Of a stretch of 64,000 bases of DNA, positions 45,737 through 54,809 are shown in pieces. The position numbers and the translations under genes were made by a program. How positions within the stretch are numbered: the stretch's first letter is position 1; every line of letters starts with the position of its first letter. The stretch spans positions 99,322 through 163,321 of the forward strand of contig CANMXJ010000010.1 in assembly GCA_947501805.1 (NCBI GenBank), read 5' to 3'. The notes under the pieces are model-generated. The model ran no database searches, had not been told where the DNA came from, and saw only the letters and a list, made by a program, of their open reading frames with translations. The stretch comes from an uncultured Sulfitobacter sp. GTDB taxonomy: Bacteria; Pseudomonadota; Alphaproteobacteria; Rhodobacterales; Rhodobacteraceae.

Positions 45737-46168
45737 TCAGTCACCTACAATAGGTTGCGTCACGCTGATGATTGTCAACGTGCGCCTCTGGTTTTCGCGT
45801 GTGTCCCAATAGAAACTGGCCCCCTCGGCCAACCCCAAAAGAGCCACCCCAATCGGTGTCATGACCGACACCTTAAGCTGGGTGATGTCGGCCTCTTCAG
45901 GATAAACCAGTATGACCGATTTTTCCTGCCCTGTGGTTTCATCGCGGTAGGTTACCGTGCTGCCCATGCTCACAACATTCGACGGCATCTTCGCTGCAGG
46001 AACAATGCGTGCACGACCGATCTCTTCGAAAAGGCGATCCGCAAGAGTCGGATGACGCCGCATCATGCCGTCTGCAAGACCTTCCAGATGCGTAACATCG
46101 TCGGCATTGATAACGATTTTCGGATTGCGATTGATCCGCTTTTTGGGCTTTTGAATAGGGGCTGACAT
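45737..46168 (-). CDS. rnk: Rnk-like nucleoside diphosphate kinase regulator, GreA/GreB C-terminal domain
   Basis: A 143-residue protein with an N-terminal helical part and a C-terminal GreA/GreB-C (FKBP-like) domain. The segments GSTVTYRDETTGQEKSVILVYPEEAD and VMTPIGVALLGLAEG match Rnk. Rnk family members bind RNA polymerase or modulate nucleotide pools. It lies 47 bp behind a second, shorter protein of the same fold, so the two may be coexpressed. Confidence 0.85.
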   Translation of the reverse strand: MSAPIQKPKKRINRNPKIVINADDVTHLEGLADGMMRRHPTLADRLFEEIGRARIVPAAKMPSNVVSMGSTVTYRDETTGQEKSVILVYPEEADITQLKVSVMTPIGVALLGLAEGASFYWDTRENQRRTLTIISVTQPIVGD

Positions 46169-46215
46169 CTTTGAAGTCCTTTGACTGACGCGTGATTTGA
46201 AAACTTTTAGATAAC

Positions 46216-46668
46216 CTAGATCGCGCTTGTGACGTCGATCACCCGTAGCGTGCTGATCGACCCGTCTTCTTGCAGAAGCGGCGCACGTTGCCCGAGCTGC
46301 ATGCCGATCAGCGTCGCACCGAGGAGAGATGCAACCCGGATAACGCCGCCCGCGGTCCCTGTTCTTGCGCTGTGCACCAGCAGACCTGTTTGGGGTCCAT
46401 CGCCATCAACCGCATAGGTGACAAGAGAACCACCAACCACCAGATCACTACGGTGCAGGTCAGCAACCGGTCGCGTATTCATCAACTTGTTTGCCAGCAC
46501 ATAGGCAAGCAAGGTTGAACCCGGAAGTATTGCGCCGTCGCAATTCTCAAGATGTGTTTGCAGTTTTTGATGATCGGCTTCGGGCAAAGTCGACGGCGTG
46601 TTGCGCAGGGCGCGAAAAACGCTCCGCTTGGCGGGAAACATCTGATGGGGTTGAGCAAAATCGAACAT
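46216..46668 (-). CDS. GreA/GreB C-terminal-domain protein, Rnk-related
   Basis: A 150-residue protein whose C-terminal half (GGSLVTYAVDGDG, VASLLGATLIGMQLGQ) has the same fold as the Rnk-like neighbour. It lacks the GreA coiled coil, so transcript cleavage is unlikely. The N-terminal half is divergent. The start at 46668 has GAGGAGG upstream. Function not known; regulation of RNA polymerase or a nucleotide enzyme is possible. Confidence 0.7.
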   Translation of the reverse strand: MFDFAQPHQMFPAKRSVFRALRNTPSTLPEADHQKLQTHLENCDGAILPGSTLLAYVLANKLMNTRPVADLHRSDLVVGGSLVTYAVDGDGPQTGLLVHSARTGTAGGVIRVASLLGATLIGMQLGQRAPLLQEDGSISTLRVIDVTSAI

Positions 46669-47230
46669 AGTTCCTCCTCGGGCAGAATATGCCGCGTTCA
46701 CGTTTCAGAGATTGTGAGGAGACCCCGGAAGGTATGATAGGCGCGGACGCGCCTAGACCGCCCGGGGAAACGGGCGGTTCAGCAGTAAGAATCGAAAATG
46801 ATCTACGTGTTCCATCATAGATACCGAGCTATGTATCTGTGCAGCATTAGTCAATCCTGAGATTAAGACATCGCGACAAGAGGCGTATTGTGGCCAAAAT
46901 GGCCCTAAAAACGAAGATTAGTGGCAAAAAAAATATCTTCGCCAGTAAGGATTGAATGCCGCGACGGGCGGCCCCATGTCCAAGGTATGATGAATATGCG
47001 CTTTCATATGAGGGCCCTGCCTTTTGCGGGCCAGACACTGAACCGCCGGTAATCCCCGGGCGGGTCCGGCGTTTTGTGCCGCGACAGTTCTCGGGGTCTT
47101 TTGCATCACTTTCACCGGCTAAAGTGACGCTTTGCGCGGCTACATCCACTCCACGAATACACGCGGCCTGGAATGCCTGCCCTGCAAAACCGGCGTCACA
47201 GCTTCAGTATTCAGACATATGGAGGATGAC
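46669..47230. other. Intergenic region between Rnk-like pair and DUF1127 gene
   Basis: 562 bases with only short unconvincing frames. It holds an inverted repeat, AGATAC at 46819-46824 and GTATCT at 46833-46838 (8-base spacer), that could be an operator. The rest shows nothing I can name. Confidence 0.4.
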
Positions 47231-47542
47231 ATGTCTCTCGCACTTCACCCACAAGATCGTATTGCACCGCTTCTCAAGCAAGCCGCGCCAGATATTGAGC
47301 ATCCGCGCAAACTGATGCGAGGTTTGCAACGCTGGCTTGGCGCGGCACTGCACAGCTGGAAACGTCACAGGATGATCTCTGCCCTGAATTCGGTCAACCA
47401 AAACTGGCTGAGCGACTTTGGTATCAACCGCAACTTCATAGACCATTCCGTTGATTGCGTTGTTGCGCGAGAGATTGCAACAGTCGCGGCCCCCACGAAC
47501 CCGAATTGTAGCAATGGCTACGCATGGAAACTGGCGCGCTGA
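47231..47542 (+). CDS. DUF1127-like small protein
   Basis: A 103-residue protein with a strong ribosome site (GGAGGATGAC before the ATG). The stretch RWLGAALHSWKRHRMISAL followed by LSDFGINRN matches the DUF1127 pattern of basic amphipathic helix and L-x-DIG-type motif. Longer than the usual 50-70 residues. DUF1127 proteins in alphaproteobacteria bind RNA or link to stress and phosphate metabolism; the role here is unknown. Confidence 0.7.
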   Translation: MSLALHPQDRIAPLLKQAAPDIEHPRKLMRGLQRWLGAALHSWKRHRMISALNSVNQNWLSDFGINRNFIDHSVDCVVAREIATVAAPTNPNCSNGYAWKLAR

Positions 47543-47657
47543 ACACGGGATCGTTGCGCCGCCAAAACAAGCGGCGCAACCGCGTATCCGGCCTCACTTG
47601 AATAGCCGTGATCCCGCAAGCCCACGCGCGTCAAGCCGGGAAAAATTGATAAACACA

Positions 47658-47682
47658 CCTGTCCGAGTATGATGGTGACAGG
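47658..47682. promoter_or_regulatory. Inverted repeat upstream of the MscS-like gene
   Basis: CCTGTC and GACAGG are perfect 6-bp arms separated by 13 bases, 87 bp before the GTG start of the channel gene. It could be an operator; no regulator is identifiable. Confidence 0.3.
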
Positions 47683-47769
47683 ATACACATTGACTACAAA
47701 CGCCGATAAACCAACCCGTGAACGCCGGTATGTTGGAACAAAACGCATTTAACAGCCGGGGAACAATCT

Positions 47770-48690
47770 GTGAAACCGAAACATCATCTGCGCCGCCTCA
47801 TTCTGCCGATAGCGGCCCTATCGTTGAGTATCGGGCTGGTCGCGACACAATCCAACCTTCCGGCCTTTCTTACTGAAAACGAAACACTTTTACTTTTGTT
47901 TACAGCTGCACTTTACTTTTCGGCTGCATGGGTTGCCAGTCGTGTGCTGGCGATTGCATTGGACAAAGCTGGTAAAAAGCGGCCCTTTCCGCGCCTGCTA
48001 AAAGACCTCGTGTCTGCTGTTTTGTTCATGGTTGCATTTACCGCTACGGCGGCGCTTTACATGGGGCAAGGTGCGATTGGTGCGCTGGCCGGATCAGGTA
48101 TCATTCTGGCACTCCTTGGTTTTGCCATCCGAAACGTCGTGGCCGACACATTGTCAGGGATCGCACTTGCAATCGAAGCGCCGTTCCGCATCGGTGACTG
48201 GATTGATATTGATACGTTGGCACAAGGAAAGGCCATCGAGATCGGCTGGCGCACCACGCGACTTCAGACTTTGGATGTCACATATATGATCTTGCCCAAC
48301 AGCCAGATTGCACGCCAACGCATCACCAACTACTCGGCCCCGAAACGCGAATTTCGCGCGCAGCTTAACATCACGCTAGATCATGTTCTCCCGATTGAAA
48401 AAGCACGCGAGATAATGCTGGACGGACTAAGTGCAGCCAAGCTGATCCAGCAGGATCCAGCGCCCGATATTCGTGTGCGGTCCTACGAAGAGGGCGGCAT
48501 CAGCTACACCGTGCGGTATTGGGTTCCGCGATTTGAACGCGCCGTTGATTGTCGCGATGAGGTTTACAGTCTGATTGATGACGCGCTTAGGAAAGCGGGC
48601 AGTATTGCGCCCTACAGAAGGATACAGCTTGTAAGCGCCGGCCCCGAAACCGGCCCAGATGGCACAACGACGATTAAGGAAGCAAAGTAG
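47770..48690 (+). CDS. Small-conductance mechanosensitive channel (MscS family)
   Basis: A 306-residue MscS-family membrane protein with three to four N-terminal hydrophobic segments, a Gly/Ala-rich pore helix (GQGAIGALAGSGIILALLGF near residues 98-117) and the beta-domain start IEAPFRIGDWIDI. The start is GTG at 47770. It opens under membrane tension to release solutes. It precedes the stress protein gene by 94 bp. Confidence 0.9.
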   Translation: MKPKHHLRRLILPIAALSLSIGLVATQSNLPAFLTENETLLLLFTAALYFSAAWVASRVLAIALDKAGKKRPFPRLLKDLVSAVLFMVAFTATAALYMGQGAIGALAGSGIILALLGFAIRNVVADTLSGIALAIEAPFRIGDWIDIDTLAQGKAIEIGWRTTRLQTLDVTYMILPNSQIARQRITNYSAPKREFRAQLNITLDHVLPIEKAREIMLDGLSAAKLIQQDPAPDIRVRSYEEGGISYTVRYWVPRFERAVDCRDEVYSLIDDALRKAGSIAPYRRIQLVSAGPETGPDGTTTIKEAK

Positions 48691-48784
48691 TCAAAACGAC
48701 AAAGCCCAAGGTAAGCAGGGGTAATTAGCCCCCTTGCGGAACAGATACTAAGTTGAACAGGTAAAGCGTGAAAAGGCCGGTAAC

Positions 48785-49672
48785 ATGTCACGAAACATTA
48801 TACTTACTGCGGTTGGGCAACTGCCCCAAGACATTGCGGTCCTTGAACGGGCCATTGAAGTCGCACAGGCGACCCGCGCCGATCTACATGTCGTCCATGT
48901 TCTTGATCTTCCCGGCGTGCTGGCAGACCTCAAGGACATCACGACATTCCTTGGTCAGGCGGCACTGGCAGCGCGTGACAGGTTCGTGAATGCACTTGGC
49001 GACATGGATCACGAAGTTGCACCAGACAGGATTCACATCGAACTGGGCTCGCATGCACTGGCGCTTATCGACCTTTGCAACAAGCTGTCTCCTGACTTGA
49101 TCGTCATGCGCGCGCATCAAAAGGCAAAAATTTCAGAAAAACTGCTTGGCTCCACAACAGATCGGGTTATCGCAGCGGCACAGACACCGGTGCTTGTGGT
49201 CAAACATCCGGTCAAAAGACCGTACCGCCGGATTGTTCTGGCAACCAATGGTACGGACAACGCGTTGACCACCTTAGAATTCATCTCGCGACTATTGCCT
49301 CAAACCGATTTGCAGCTGGTTCAATCCGTGCAGATCCCGCCCCAACTCAAAGAAGCAATGTTGCGGGTTGGATCGCGAAAAGCGGACTTGAAAGCGTATC
49401 GGCACAAACTGGTGAAGGAAGCAAAAGATCATCTAAAGAACCTCGCGGTAACAAGCGGCCAGCATGTCACATCAAAAGTGCTGAAAGGTCATCCGGCAAA
49501 GGCCCTGACCCGTCTGTGTCGGGATGATTCCGTGGATTTGATCGCGCTTGGGCAGGGGCGGAACAGTCTGATCAGCCGTGCATTTATCGGAAGCGTTTCA
49601 AGGCGGCTTTTGCGGGACGCACGCTGTGACGTGCTGATCTGGTGCCCGAAAGCGACTGACGGAGCCGTCTGA
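48785..49672 (+). CDS. Universal stress protein with two UspA domains
   Basis: A 295-residue tandem UspA protein. Domain 1 covers about residues 3-140 with SEKLLGSTTDRVIAAAQTPVLVV; domain 2 covers about 150-290 and ends RAFIGSVSRRLLRDARCDVLI. The G-2X-G-9X-G(S/T) nucleotide site is recognisable only in part (GSTTDRV). Such proteins are induced by low oxygen or starvation in this group, which would fit the TMAO-respiration context (inference). Confidence 0.9.
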   Translation: MSRNIILTAVGQLPQDIAVLERAIEVAQATRADLHVVHVLDLPGVLADLKDITTFLGQAALAARDRFVNALGDMDHEVAPDRIHIELGSHALALIDLCNKLSPDLIVMRAHQKAKISEKLLGSTTDRVIAAAQTPVLVVKHPVKRPYRRIVLATNGTDNALTTLEFISRLLPQTDLQLVQSVQIPPQLKEAMLRVGSRKADLKAYRHKLVKEAKDHLKNLAVTSGQHVTSKVLKGHPAKALTRLCRDDSVDLIALGQGRNSLISRAFIGSVSRRLLRDARCDVLIWCPKATDGAV

Positions 49673-49982
49673 ATGCCACGGTAATCTGGACGCCAAAGAC
49701 AAGGACATGATCGGCGCCTTTCCCATCGCAGTTCCGTGTCGCATAGCCATTTTCATGGCCTGCATTCGATGACTGCCCTGTTGTCGCCTGACCAGATCGG
49801 TTATCGACGGCAAGCCAACGTGGCAGCCGGACCGTCAGCCTTTGGAAAATCGGCAGCTGACAAACCTTCGGGCTGCGGCGGAAAACGACGTTCTGTCGGG
49901 ACCGGTCGTTGTTGGCATAGTATTTGCGTTCGCAGAAAAACGTCTGCTTAAACTTAGCGAGAAATTGAAAAGAGAAACTGCC
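49673..49982. other. Intergenic region before the HlyD-like gene
   Basis: 310 bases without a convincing gene; open frames here are short or extend over real neighbours. It probably carries the promoter of the HlyD-DUF2955-hydrolase operon. Nothing else was seen. Confidence 0.35.
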
Positions 49983-51074
49983 ATGAGTGTCGTTGAAGAC
50001 CATCCAGCCAGGAATCCCGCAGCCAAGATTGCGGCGGTAGTCATTTTTCTATTGCTAGCATTGGTGGCTCTTTATGCGCTAACAGATCGCATGGCACCGT
50101 CATCTTCGCGCGGGATCGTTTCAGCACATGTGGTACAGATTGCACCACGTGTTTCGGGCGAAGTTCTCAGGGTTCATGTCGCAGATGATGCAGTTGTGCA
50201 AGCTGGTGAGCCGCTGTTTTCCCTTGATCCACGCCCCCTTGAACTGGCGGTTCAACAGGCCGAGGCGAACCTTATCTCAGTAACACAGAATGTTGACGCT
50301 TCGGGTGCGTCCCTTGTGGCGGCGCAGGCTGACGTGACACAGGCGCGTGCAATGCTGGACACCACCCGCCTGCAGTCAGAACGCATATTCCGGCTTGAAG
50401 AGCGTGGCCTTGCGACAACGTCACAAGCAGACGCCGCACGCGGACAAATGGCCGACGCCGAGGCGCGACTGACCTCTGCGCAGGCAAATCTGGCAAGCGC
50501 AAAAACGCAGCTTGGCTCGCAGGGCACGGACAATCCCTCAATTGCTGCTGCGCAGGCGCAACTGGAGCGTGCGCAATATGATCTTGCATCTGCAACGGTG
50601 CTAGCCCCACATTTCGGTGTTGTTACAAATGTCTCGCTGGCCCAAGGGCAATTTGTTGGTGCGGGCAATCCGGCGCTGACCTTTATTGACGCGGATGCAG
50701 CATGGGTGACGGTCGATTTGCGTGAAAACCAGCTTCAGAATGTCACAGCCGGAGACGAGGCAGGGCTGCTCTTTGACGCTGTGCCGGGCCGGATATATCA
50801 GGGTCGCGTGCAGAGCATAGCTTGGGGCATAAACCCTGGCCGCAACGTGCAGGGCGGGCTGGTGGTCAACCAACCGGCAAACCGCTGGTTCGAACCTCCG
50901 CGCCGGATTCCGGTCCGAATCGAGCTAACGGGCGGCATGCAAGAGTGGCCCGGAAATGTACGCGTTGGCGGCAAGGTCAATGCGGTTGTCTTTGCCAGTG
51001 GTACCGGCAATCCGGTTGCGTGGCTGGCAAAGACGCTCCAGCGCATCCAGTCGTTCACCAGCTACTTGCACTAG
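49983..51074 (+). CDS. HlyD/EmrA-family membrane fusion protein
   Basis: A 363-residue periplasmic adaptor. It has one N-terminal membrane anchor (about residues 18-40), then VSGEVLRVHV (first barrel strand), a long alpha-helical hairpin and YDLASATVLAPHFGVVTNVS in the second lipoyl half. The start at 49983 is chosen because the upstream frame (to 49842) lacks homology and the anchor sits at the right distance. It probably works with the DUF2955 protein encoded ten bases downstream. Confidence 0.88.
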   Translation: MSVVEDHPARNPAAKIAAVVIFLLLALVALYALTDRMAPSSSRGIVSAHVVQIAPRVSGEVLRVHVADDAVVQAGEPLFSLDPRPLELAVQQAEANLISVTQNVDASGASLVAAQADVTQARAMLDTTRLQSERIFRLEERGLATTSQADAARGQMADAEARLTSAQANLASAKTQLGSQGTDNPSIAAAQAQLERAQYDLASATVLAPHFGVVTNVSLAQGQFVGAGNPALTFIDADAAWVTVDLRENQLQNVTAGDEAGLLFDAVPGRIYQGRVQSIAWGINPGRNVQGGLVVNQPANRWFEPPRRIPVRIELTGGMQEWPGNVRVGGKVNAVVFASGTGNPVAWLAKTLQRIQSFTSYLH

Positions 51075-51083
51075 GATCACGCA

Positions 51084-52124
51084 ATGTATGTGGTCCCCCG
51101 CCCCGAGGTCTTAGAAGATCCTCTTTATGCTGTGCGTCTCGCTTTGACAGGCACGCTGGCTTATGCGGCGATTCCTCTTCTGGATCCTGCCCTGCCGCCC
51201 ATCATCGCCGCATTGCCATTGGGTCTGATCGCCGCCCAGCGCAAGGCGTTCAATCCTCTCCGCATTGTCGCCGGACCGGTTGCACTGATTGTGATGGTGT
51301 ATGTGATGACGTGGCTCGTAGAGCAGTTACGTCCCATGCCTTTGGTTTATGTCGGGTCCATGTGGTTGATCTATTTTCTGGCTTTCCGGATGATCCTCAA
51401 GACCGGTGCCATGGCTGGCATGCTGATTATTGTTGTCGCCTTGCTGATGTCGATCATGGGGATGCATGGCACCGCCACACTTGAGGCCATGCGGGACGGG
51501 TTTGGTCAAGCGTCACTGGTCGCCTTTGTCGTCGGGTTACTGGTCTACATTCTTCTGCCCGCCCGCACCAAAGAGCAGCACGTGGATGAACCGGTCGCCA
51601 CAACCGGAAATATCGAGATTGGGGCGGCCATTCGGGCAACTGTTCTTCTAGGGCTGAGCTTTTGGCTCTATTCTGTGATGCAGCCCTCTGACATGATGAT
51701 GGCGATGGTTGCGGCAATGGTGATTGTGTTCCCGACACGCACACGGGTTTGGGATGAAGCCTTCCAACGGGTACGCGCGACAGTATATGGTGCAGCCGTA
51801 GCGTTGATGGTTCTGGCTCTGTTCACATTATCCGCGCACTTGCCAGTCATCCTTGGCCTGATTTTTCTTTCGGGCCTTTTCTTTGGCAGCAAGATGTTCA
51901 GCGGGCCACACCCGAGCATGGTCTATCAATATGCATTCTCGGTCACACTGGCCTTGGTTGCCGGGGCGCTTTCGACACAAGATCCGGCCTATGCCAGCTT
52001 TACCCGTATCGTCTTGACGATGCTGGGCGCATTCACCGCTGCCTTTGCCGTTGGGGGACTGGATGCGCTGACAAAGTGGCAAGGCACTCCAATCCCTCAG
52101 ACAAACGCAATGGCACAGGTCTAA
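51084..52124 (+). CDS. DUF2955/FUSC-like inner-membrane protein
   Basis: A 346-residue polytopic protein with ten or so hydrophobic segments and a central TRTRVWDEAFQRVRATVYG loop. It matches the DUF2955/FUSC pattern of aromatic-acid exporters such as AaeB that pair with an HlyD-type adaptor. Export of organic acids is the likely role (inference). Confidence 0.75.
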   Translation: MYVVPRPEVLEDPLYAVRLALTGTLAYAAIPLLDPALPPIIAALPLGLIAAQRKAFNPLRIVAGPVALIVMVYVMTWLVEQLRPMPLVYVGSMWLIYFLAFRMILKTGAMAGMLIIVVALLMSIMGMHGTATLEAMRDGFGQASLVAFVVGLLVYILLPARTKEQHVDEPVATTGNIEIGAAIRATVLLGLSFWLYSVMQPSDMMMAMVAAMVIVFPTRTRVWDEAFQRVRATVYGAAVALMVLALFTLSAHLPVILGLIFLSGLFFGSKMFSGPHPSMVYQYAFSVTLALVAGALSTQDPAYASFTRIVLTMLGAFTAAFAVGGLDALTKWQGTPIPQTNAMAQV

Positions 52125-52135
52125 AGGGGCAAATT

Positions 52136-53788
52136 ATGCGCGTTTTCCACAAATCCGGCCTGACGATACTGCCCCTTTTGTTGGGTCTGCTGTTCTTTGC
52201 GGCATCCCTGACACCATCGCTTATTCCGCGTGACTGGTTGGTCCAAGGCATATTGGGGGGATTGGTCATGGCACTTGGCTACATGATCGGGCGTAGTTTG
52301 ATGGGCCTGTGGTGGATCATGGAACTGCCGACTCTCAAAGGCCGGGCTGCGTTTATTTTCTATGTCGTGTTGGCCATTCCGGTTTTGATTGTCCTTGTGC
52401 TTTGTCTCTCTTGGGCTAACGACTGGCAAAATGATATCCGGGCGCGGATGGGGCTGGCCTTGGTCGACAACAGCCATACGGTCCAGATGGTATCGCTGGC
52501 CCTTGCCGTATTTGGCGTCTTGTTCTTTGTCGGCTTTCTGGTGCGCAGTGCCTTTGATTACCTGCGCCGCCGACTTTACCGCTTTTTGCCCGCGCGTACT
52601 GCAAACATCGCCGGACTGATCCTTACAATCGTTATTGTTTTTGTGGCGACCCGTGATGGAATTCTGGACCGCGTCATCAGCAATCTTGACGAGTCAGTGA
52701 CACTCGCACAGGATTTGTTTGATACTGCCCCCCCTTCACCAAGCGGAAGTGCCATTGCTGGCGGCCAAGGGTCCCTGATTGATTGGGACGCAATGGGAAA
52801 GCCCGGCCGGGACTACGTGACGTCCGGTCCGAATGCTGCGGCAATTGCCGCGTTCATGGGGCGCGACGCGTTGCAACCCGTCCGCGTGTATGCAGGGCTG
52901 GCACAAGCCGACACGCCACAAGAACGCGCAGACGCCGCGTTGGCAGAGTTGAAACGCCTTGGCGGTTTTGACCGGAAGGTTCTGATTGTGGCCATGCCCA
53001 CCGGTACCGGATGGCTGGATCCCGGCGCGATGGACACCGTGGAGTACATGCACGGCGGGGACATCGCGACAATCGCGGTCCAGTATTCTTACCTGCAATC
53101 CCCCTTGGCGCTCATTCTGGAAACCCGCTCCGGTGTGGATCAGGCGATTGCACTTATCTCGACGGTCCATGGATACTGGAAAACCTTACCCGCCGCTTCA
53201 CGCCCCAAGCTTTATATTCATGGTCTCAGCCTTGGCGCGTGGTCCTCAATGCAGGGCACCGGATTGTTTGCCCTGCTGGATGACCCCATCAACGGCGCGC
53301 TGTGGGCAGGCCCCCCATTTCCGTCAGATATGTGGATTCGCGTAAATGCTGACAGAAGTCCCGAAAGCCCCTATGTGCTTCCGACAATCGGAGACGGCAG
53401 GGTTGTACGCTTTGCCTCACACACCAAAAGCCCGGGCGGGCCTGAAGGCTGGGGCAACATCCGGCTGGTGTATCTGCAATACTCAAGCGATCCCATTGTG
53501 TTTTTCGAAACTGCGTCTTTCTTTCGCGCCCCCGAATGGATGCGGGAACCAGCTGCTGTTGATGTATCGCCTCATATGCAGTTTGTGCCGGTTGTTACTC
53601 AGTTCCAGCTCGCCGTGGATATGGCCCTCGCAAATACAGCGCCGGATGGCTATGGACATGCCTATTACGGACCCGACTATGTCAGGCCATGGGTCGCTGT
53701 AACAGACCCCGAGAACTGGTCCGAAGCAGACAGTGCGCGGCTAGCGGCACATTGCAACGAAGGCTTCAAAAAGGGGTGCCGGAATTGA
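52136..53788 (+). CDS. Membrane-bound alpha/beta hydrolase (Abhydrolase_9 family)
   Basis: A 550-residue protein. Residues 1-200 hold five or so membrane helices of the Abhydrolase_9_N type. The C-terminal half contains a lipase-type nucleophile elbow GLSLGAW with Ser at about residue 371. The start at 52136 is chosen because upstream residues overlap the previous gene. The substrate is unknown; lipid or ester bonds are likely given the membrane location. It probably belongs to the HlyD-DUF2955 operon (12-bp gap). Confidence 0.85.
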   Translation: MRVFHKSGLTILPLLLGLLFFAASLTPSLIPRDWLVQGILGGLVMALGYMIGRSLMGLWWIMELPTLKGRAAFIFYVVLAIPVLIVLVLCLSWANDWQNDIRARMGLALVDNSHTVQMVSLALAVFGVLFFVGFLVRSAFDYLRRRLYRFLPARTANIAGLILTIVIVFVATRDGILDRVISNLDESVTLAQDLFDTAPPSPSGSAIAGGQGSLIDWDAMGKPGRDYVTSGPNAAAIAAFMGRDALQPVRVYAGLAQADTPQERADAALAELKRLGGFDRKVLIVAMPTGTGWLDPGAMDTVEYMHGGDIATIAVQYSYLQSPLALILETRSGVDQAIALISTVHGYWKTLPAASRPKLYIHGLSLGAWSSMQGTGLFALLDDPINGALWAGPPFPSDMWIRVNADRSPESPYVLPTIGDGRVVRFASHTKSPGGPEGWGNIRLVYLQYSSDPIVFFETASFFRAPEWMREPAAVDVSPHMQFVPVVTQFQLAVDMALANTAPDGYGHAYYGPDYVRPWVAVTDPENWSEADSARLAAHCNEGFKKGCRN

Positions 53789-54089
53789 TGACTGGAGCGA
53801 CTGTTCCGCGCGTGGCAAGCAACTGCTTTTTATAAATGCCCACGGACTCGGTAATTCCGGCATCAAACCCGCACCGTTGGTGACGCTGCAACCGTCATTC
53901 CGTATTACCTCGTCTTCATTATCGCTTAGAACACACATCAGCCAATCAGCCGCCTGCCTTTTCCAGCCCCGTTCTGGGAAATCATGGCGCGGCACATCAT
54001 CGTCATAGCCTGTGCTAAATGTGAATGCCCTGATCTCAAGTGAAAAGAAGACATCTCTGAAAACAGCGTGTTACTTTAGGAGTACCCAA
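53789..54089. other. Convergent intergenic region
   Basis: 301 bases between two convergent genes. A minus-strand frame of 84 codons (53741-53995) overlaps the hydrolase end and has no recognisable similarity. Nothing else was seen. Confidence 0.35.
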
Positions 54090-54809
54090 TTACCCCGTCA
54101 GGAAATCTTCCAAAACCGCGTTGAACAGCTCAGGCTTTTCCAAATGTGGGGCGTGGGCACATCCGGGAATGACGGCCAGACATGCCCCCTTGATAGACTG
54201 CCATAGCGCGTCGGTTTGGGGCCACGGATACGTCCTGTCGTGATCACCCCAGACAACCAATGTGCGTGCCTGCACACGCGACAGGTAGTCGGTGCCACTC
54301 CACCCGTTCATTGCGTCCAGACCGGCGAGGATCGCGTCAACACCCGCCAATTGCGCAATCGCGGCGCAGCCTTCATAGCCCGCGGCGCGTTCTCGTTGAA
54401 GAAACCATGTTGCGGCAATCCGTCTGGCCGTTGCCTCTGATCCTTCAGCGCTAGCGCGGCTTTTGGACGTGGCAATTGTTTCGAACCGCCCCGGCAACAC
54501 GCCGGTCGGGCCTGTCCCGTACAGCACCAATCGTTCAATGCGTTCCGGCGCTGACGCAGCCATTTCCTGTGCAACCATTCCGCCCATCGAATGCCCGACA
54601 AGATGGAATCGCGAGATACCACGCCCCGACAACTCGTCCAGCGCCCAGTCAGCAAAACCCGCTATGCTTGGGATGGGTTTCATTTGCGCATTTTCACCAA
54701 ACCCCGGCAGGTCCAGCGCGATGACTTCAAAGTTTGAAAGCGCACGGATCTGCCCCTGCCATTGCGCACTGCCCCCCATAAGGCCATGGACAAATACAAC
54801 CGGAATCAT
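54090..54809 (-). CDS. Alpha/beta hydrolase in the betaine-importer operon
   Basis: A 239-residue alpha/beta hydrolase: oxyanion-hole motif VHGLMGG (about residues 7-13), nucleophile elbow GHSMGG with Ser near 93, and a C-terminal His in PGCAHAPHLEKP. It overlaps the permease gene by ATGA, so the two are translated together. Cleavage of an imported ester, such as an O-acylcholine or acylcarnitine, is a reasonable guess. Confidence 0.9.
   Translation of the reverse strand: MIPVVFVHGLMGGSAQWQGQIRALSNFEVIALDLPGFGENAQMKPIPSIAGFADWALDELSGRGISRFHLVGHSMGGMVAQEMAASAPERIERLVLYGTGPTGVLPGRFETIATSKSRASAEGSEATARRIAATWFLQRERAAGYEGCAAIAQLAGVDAILAGLDAMNGWSGTDYLSRVQARTLVVWGDHDRTYPWPQTDALWQSIKGACLAVIPGCAHAPHLEKPELFNAVLEDFLTG

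Noticed and set aside
44468..46165. 565-codon open frame on the plus strand opposite dadA and rnk
   Set aside because: It spans two real minus-strand genes and the gap between them and shows no domain-like sequence.
46918..47115. 65-codon minus-strand frame (MKVMQKTP...) upstream of the DUF1127 gene
   Set aside because: No clear ribosome site and unusual residue composition; not enough to call a gene.
53741..53995. 84-codon minus-strand frame in the convergent gap
   Set aside because: It overlaps the end of the hydrolase gene and matches nothing I recognise.
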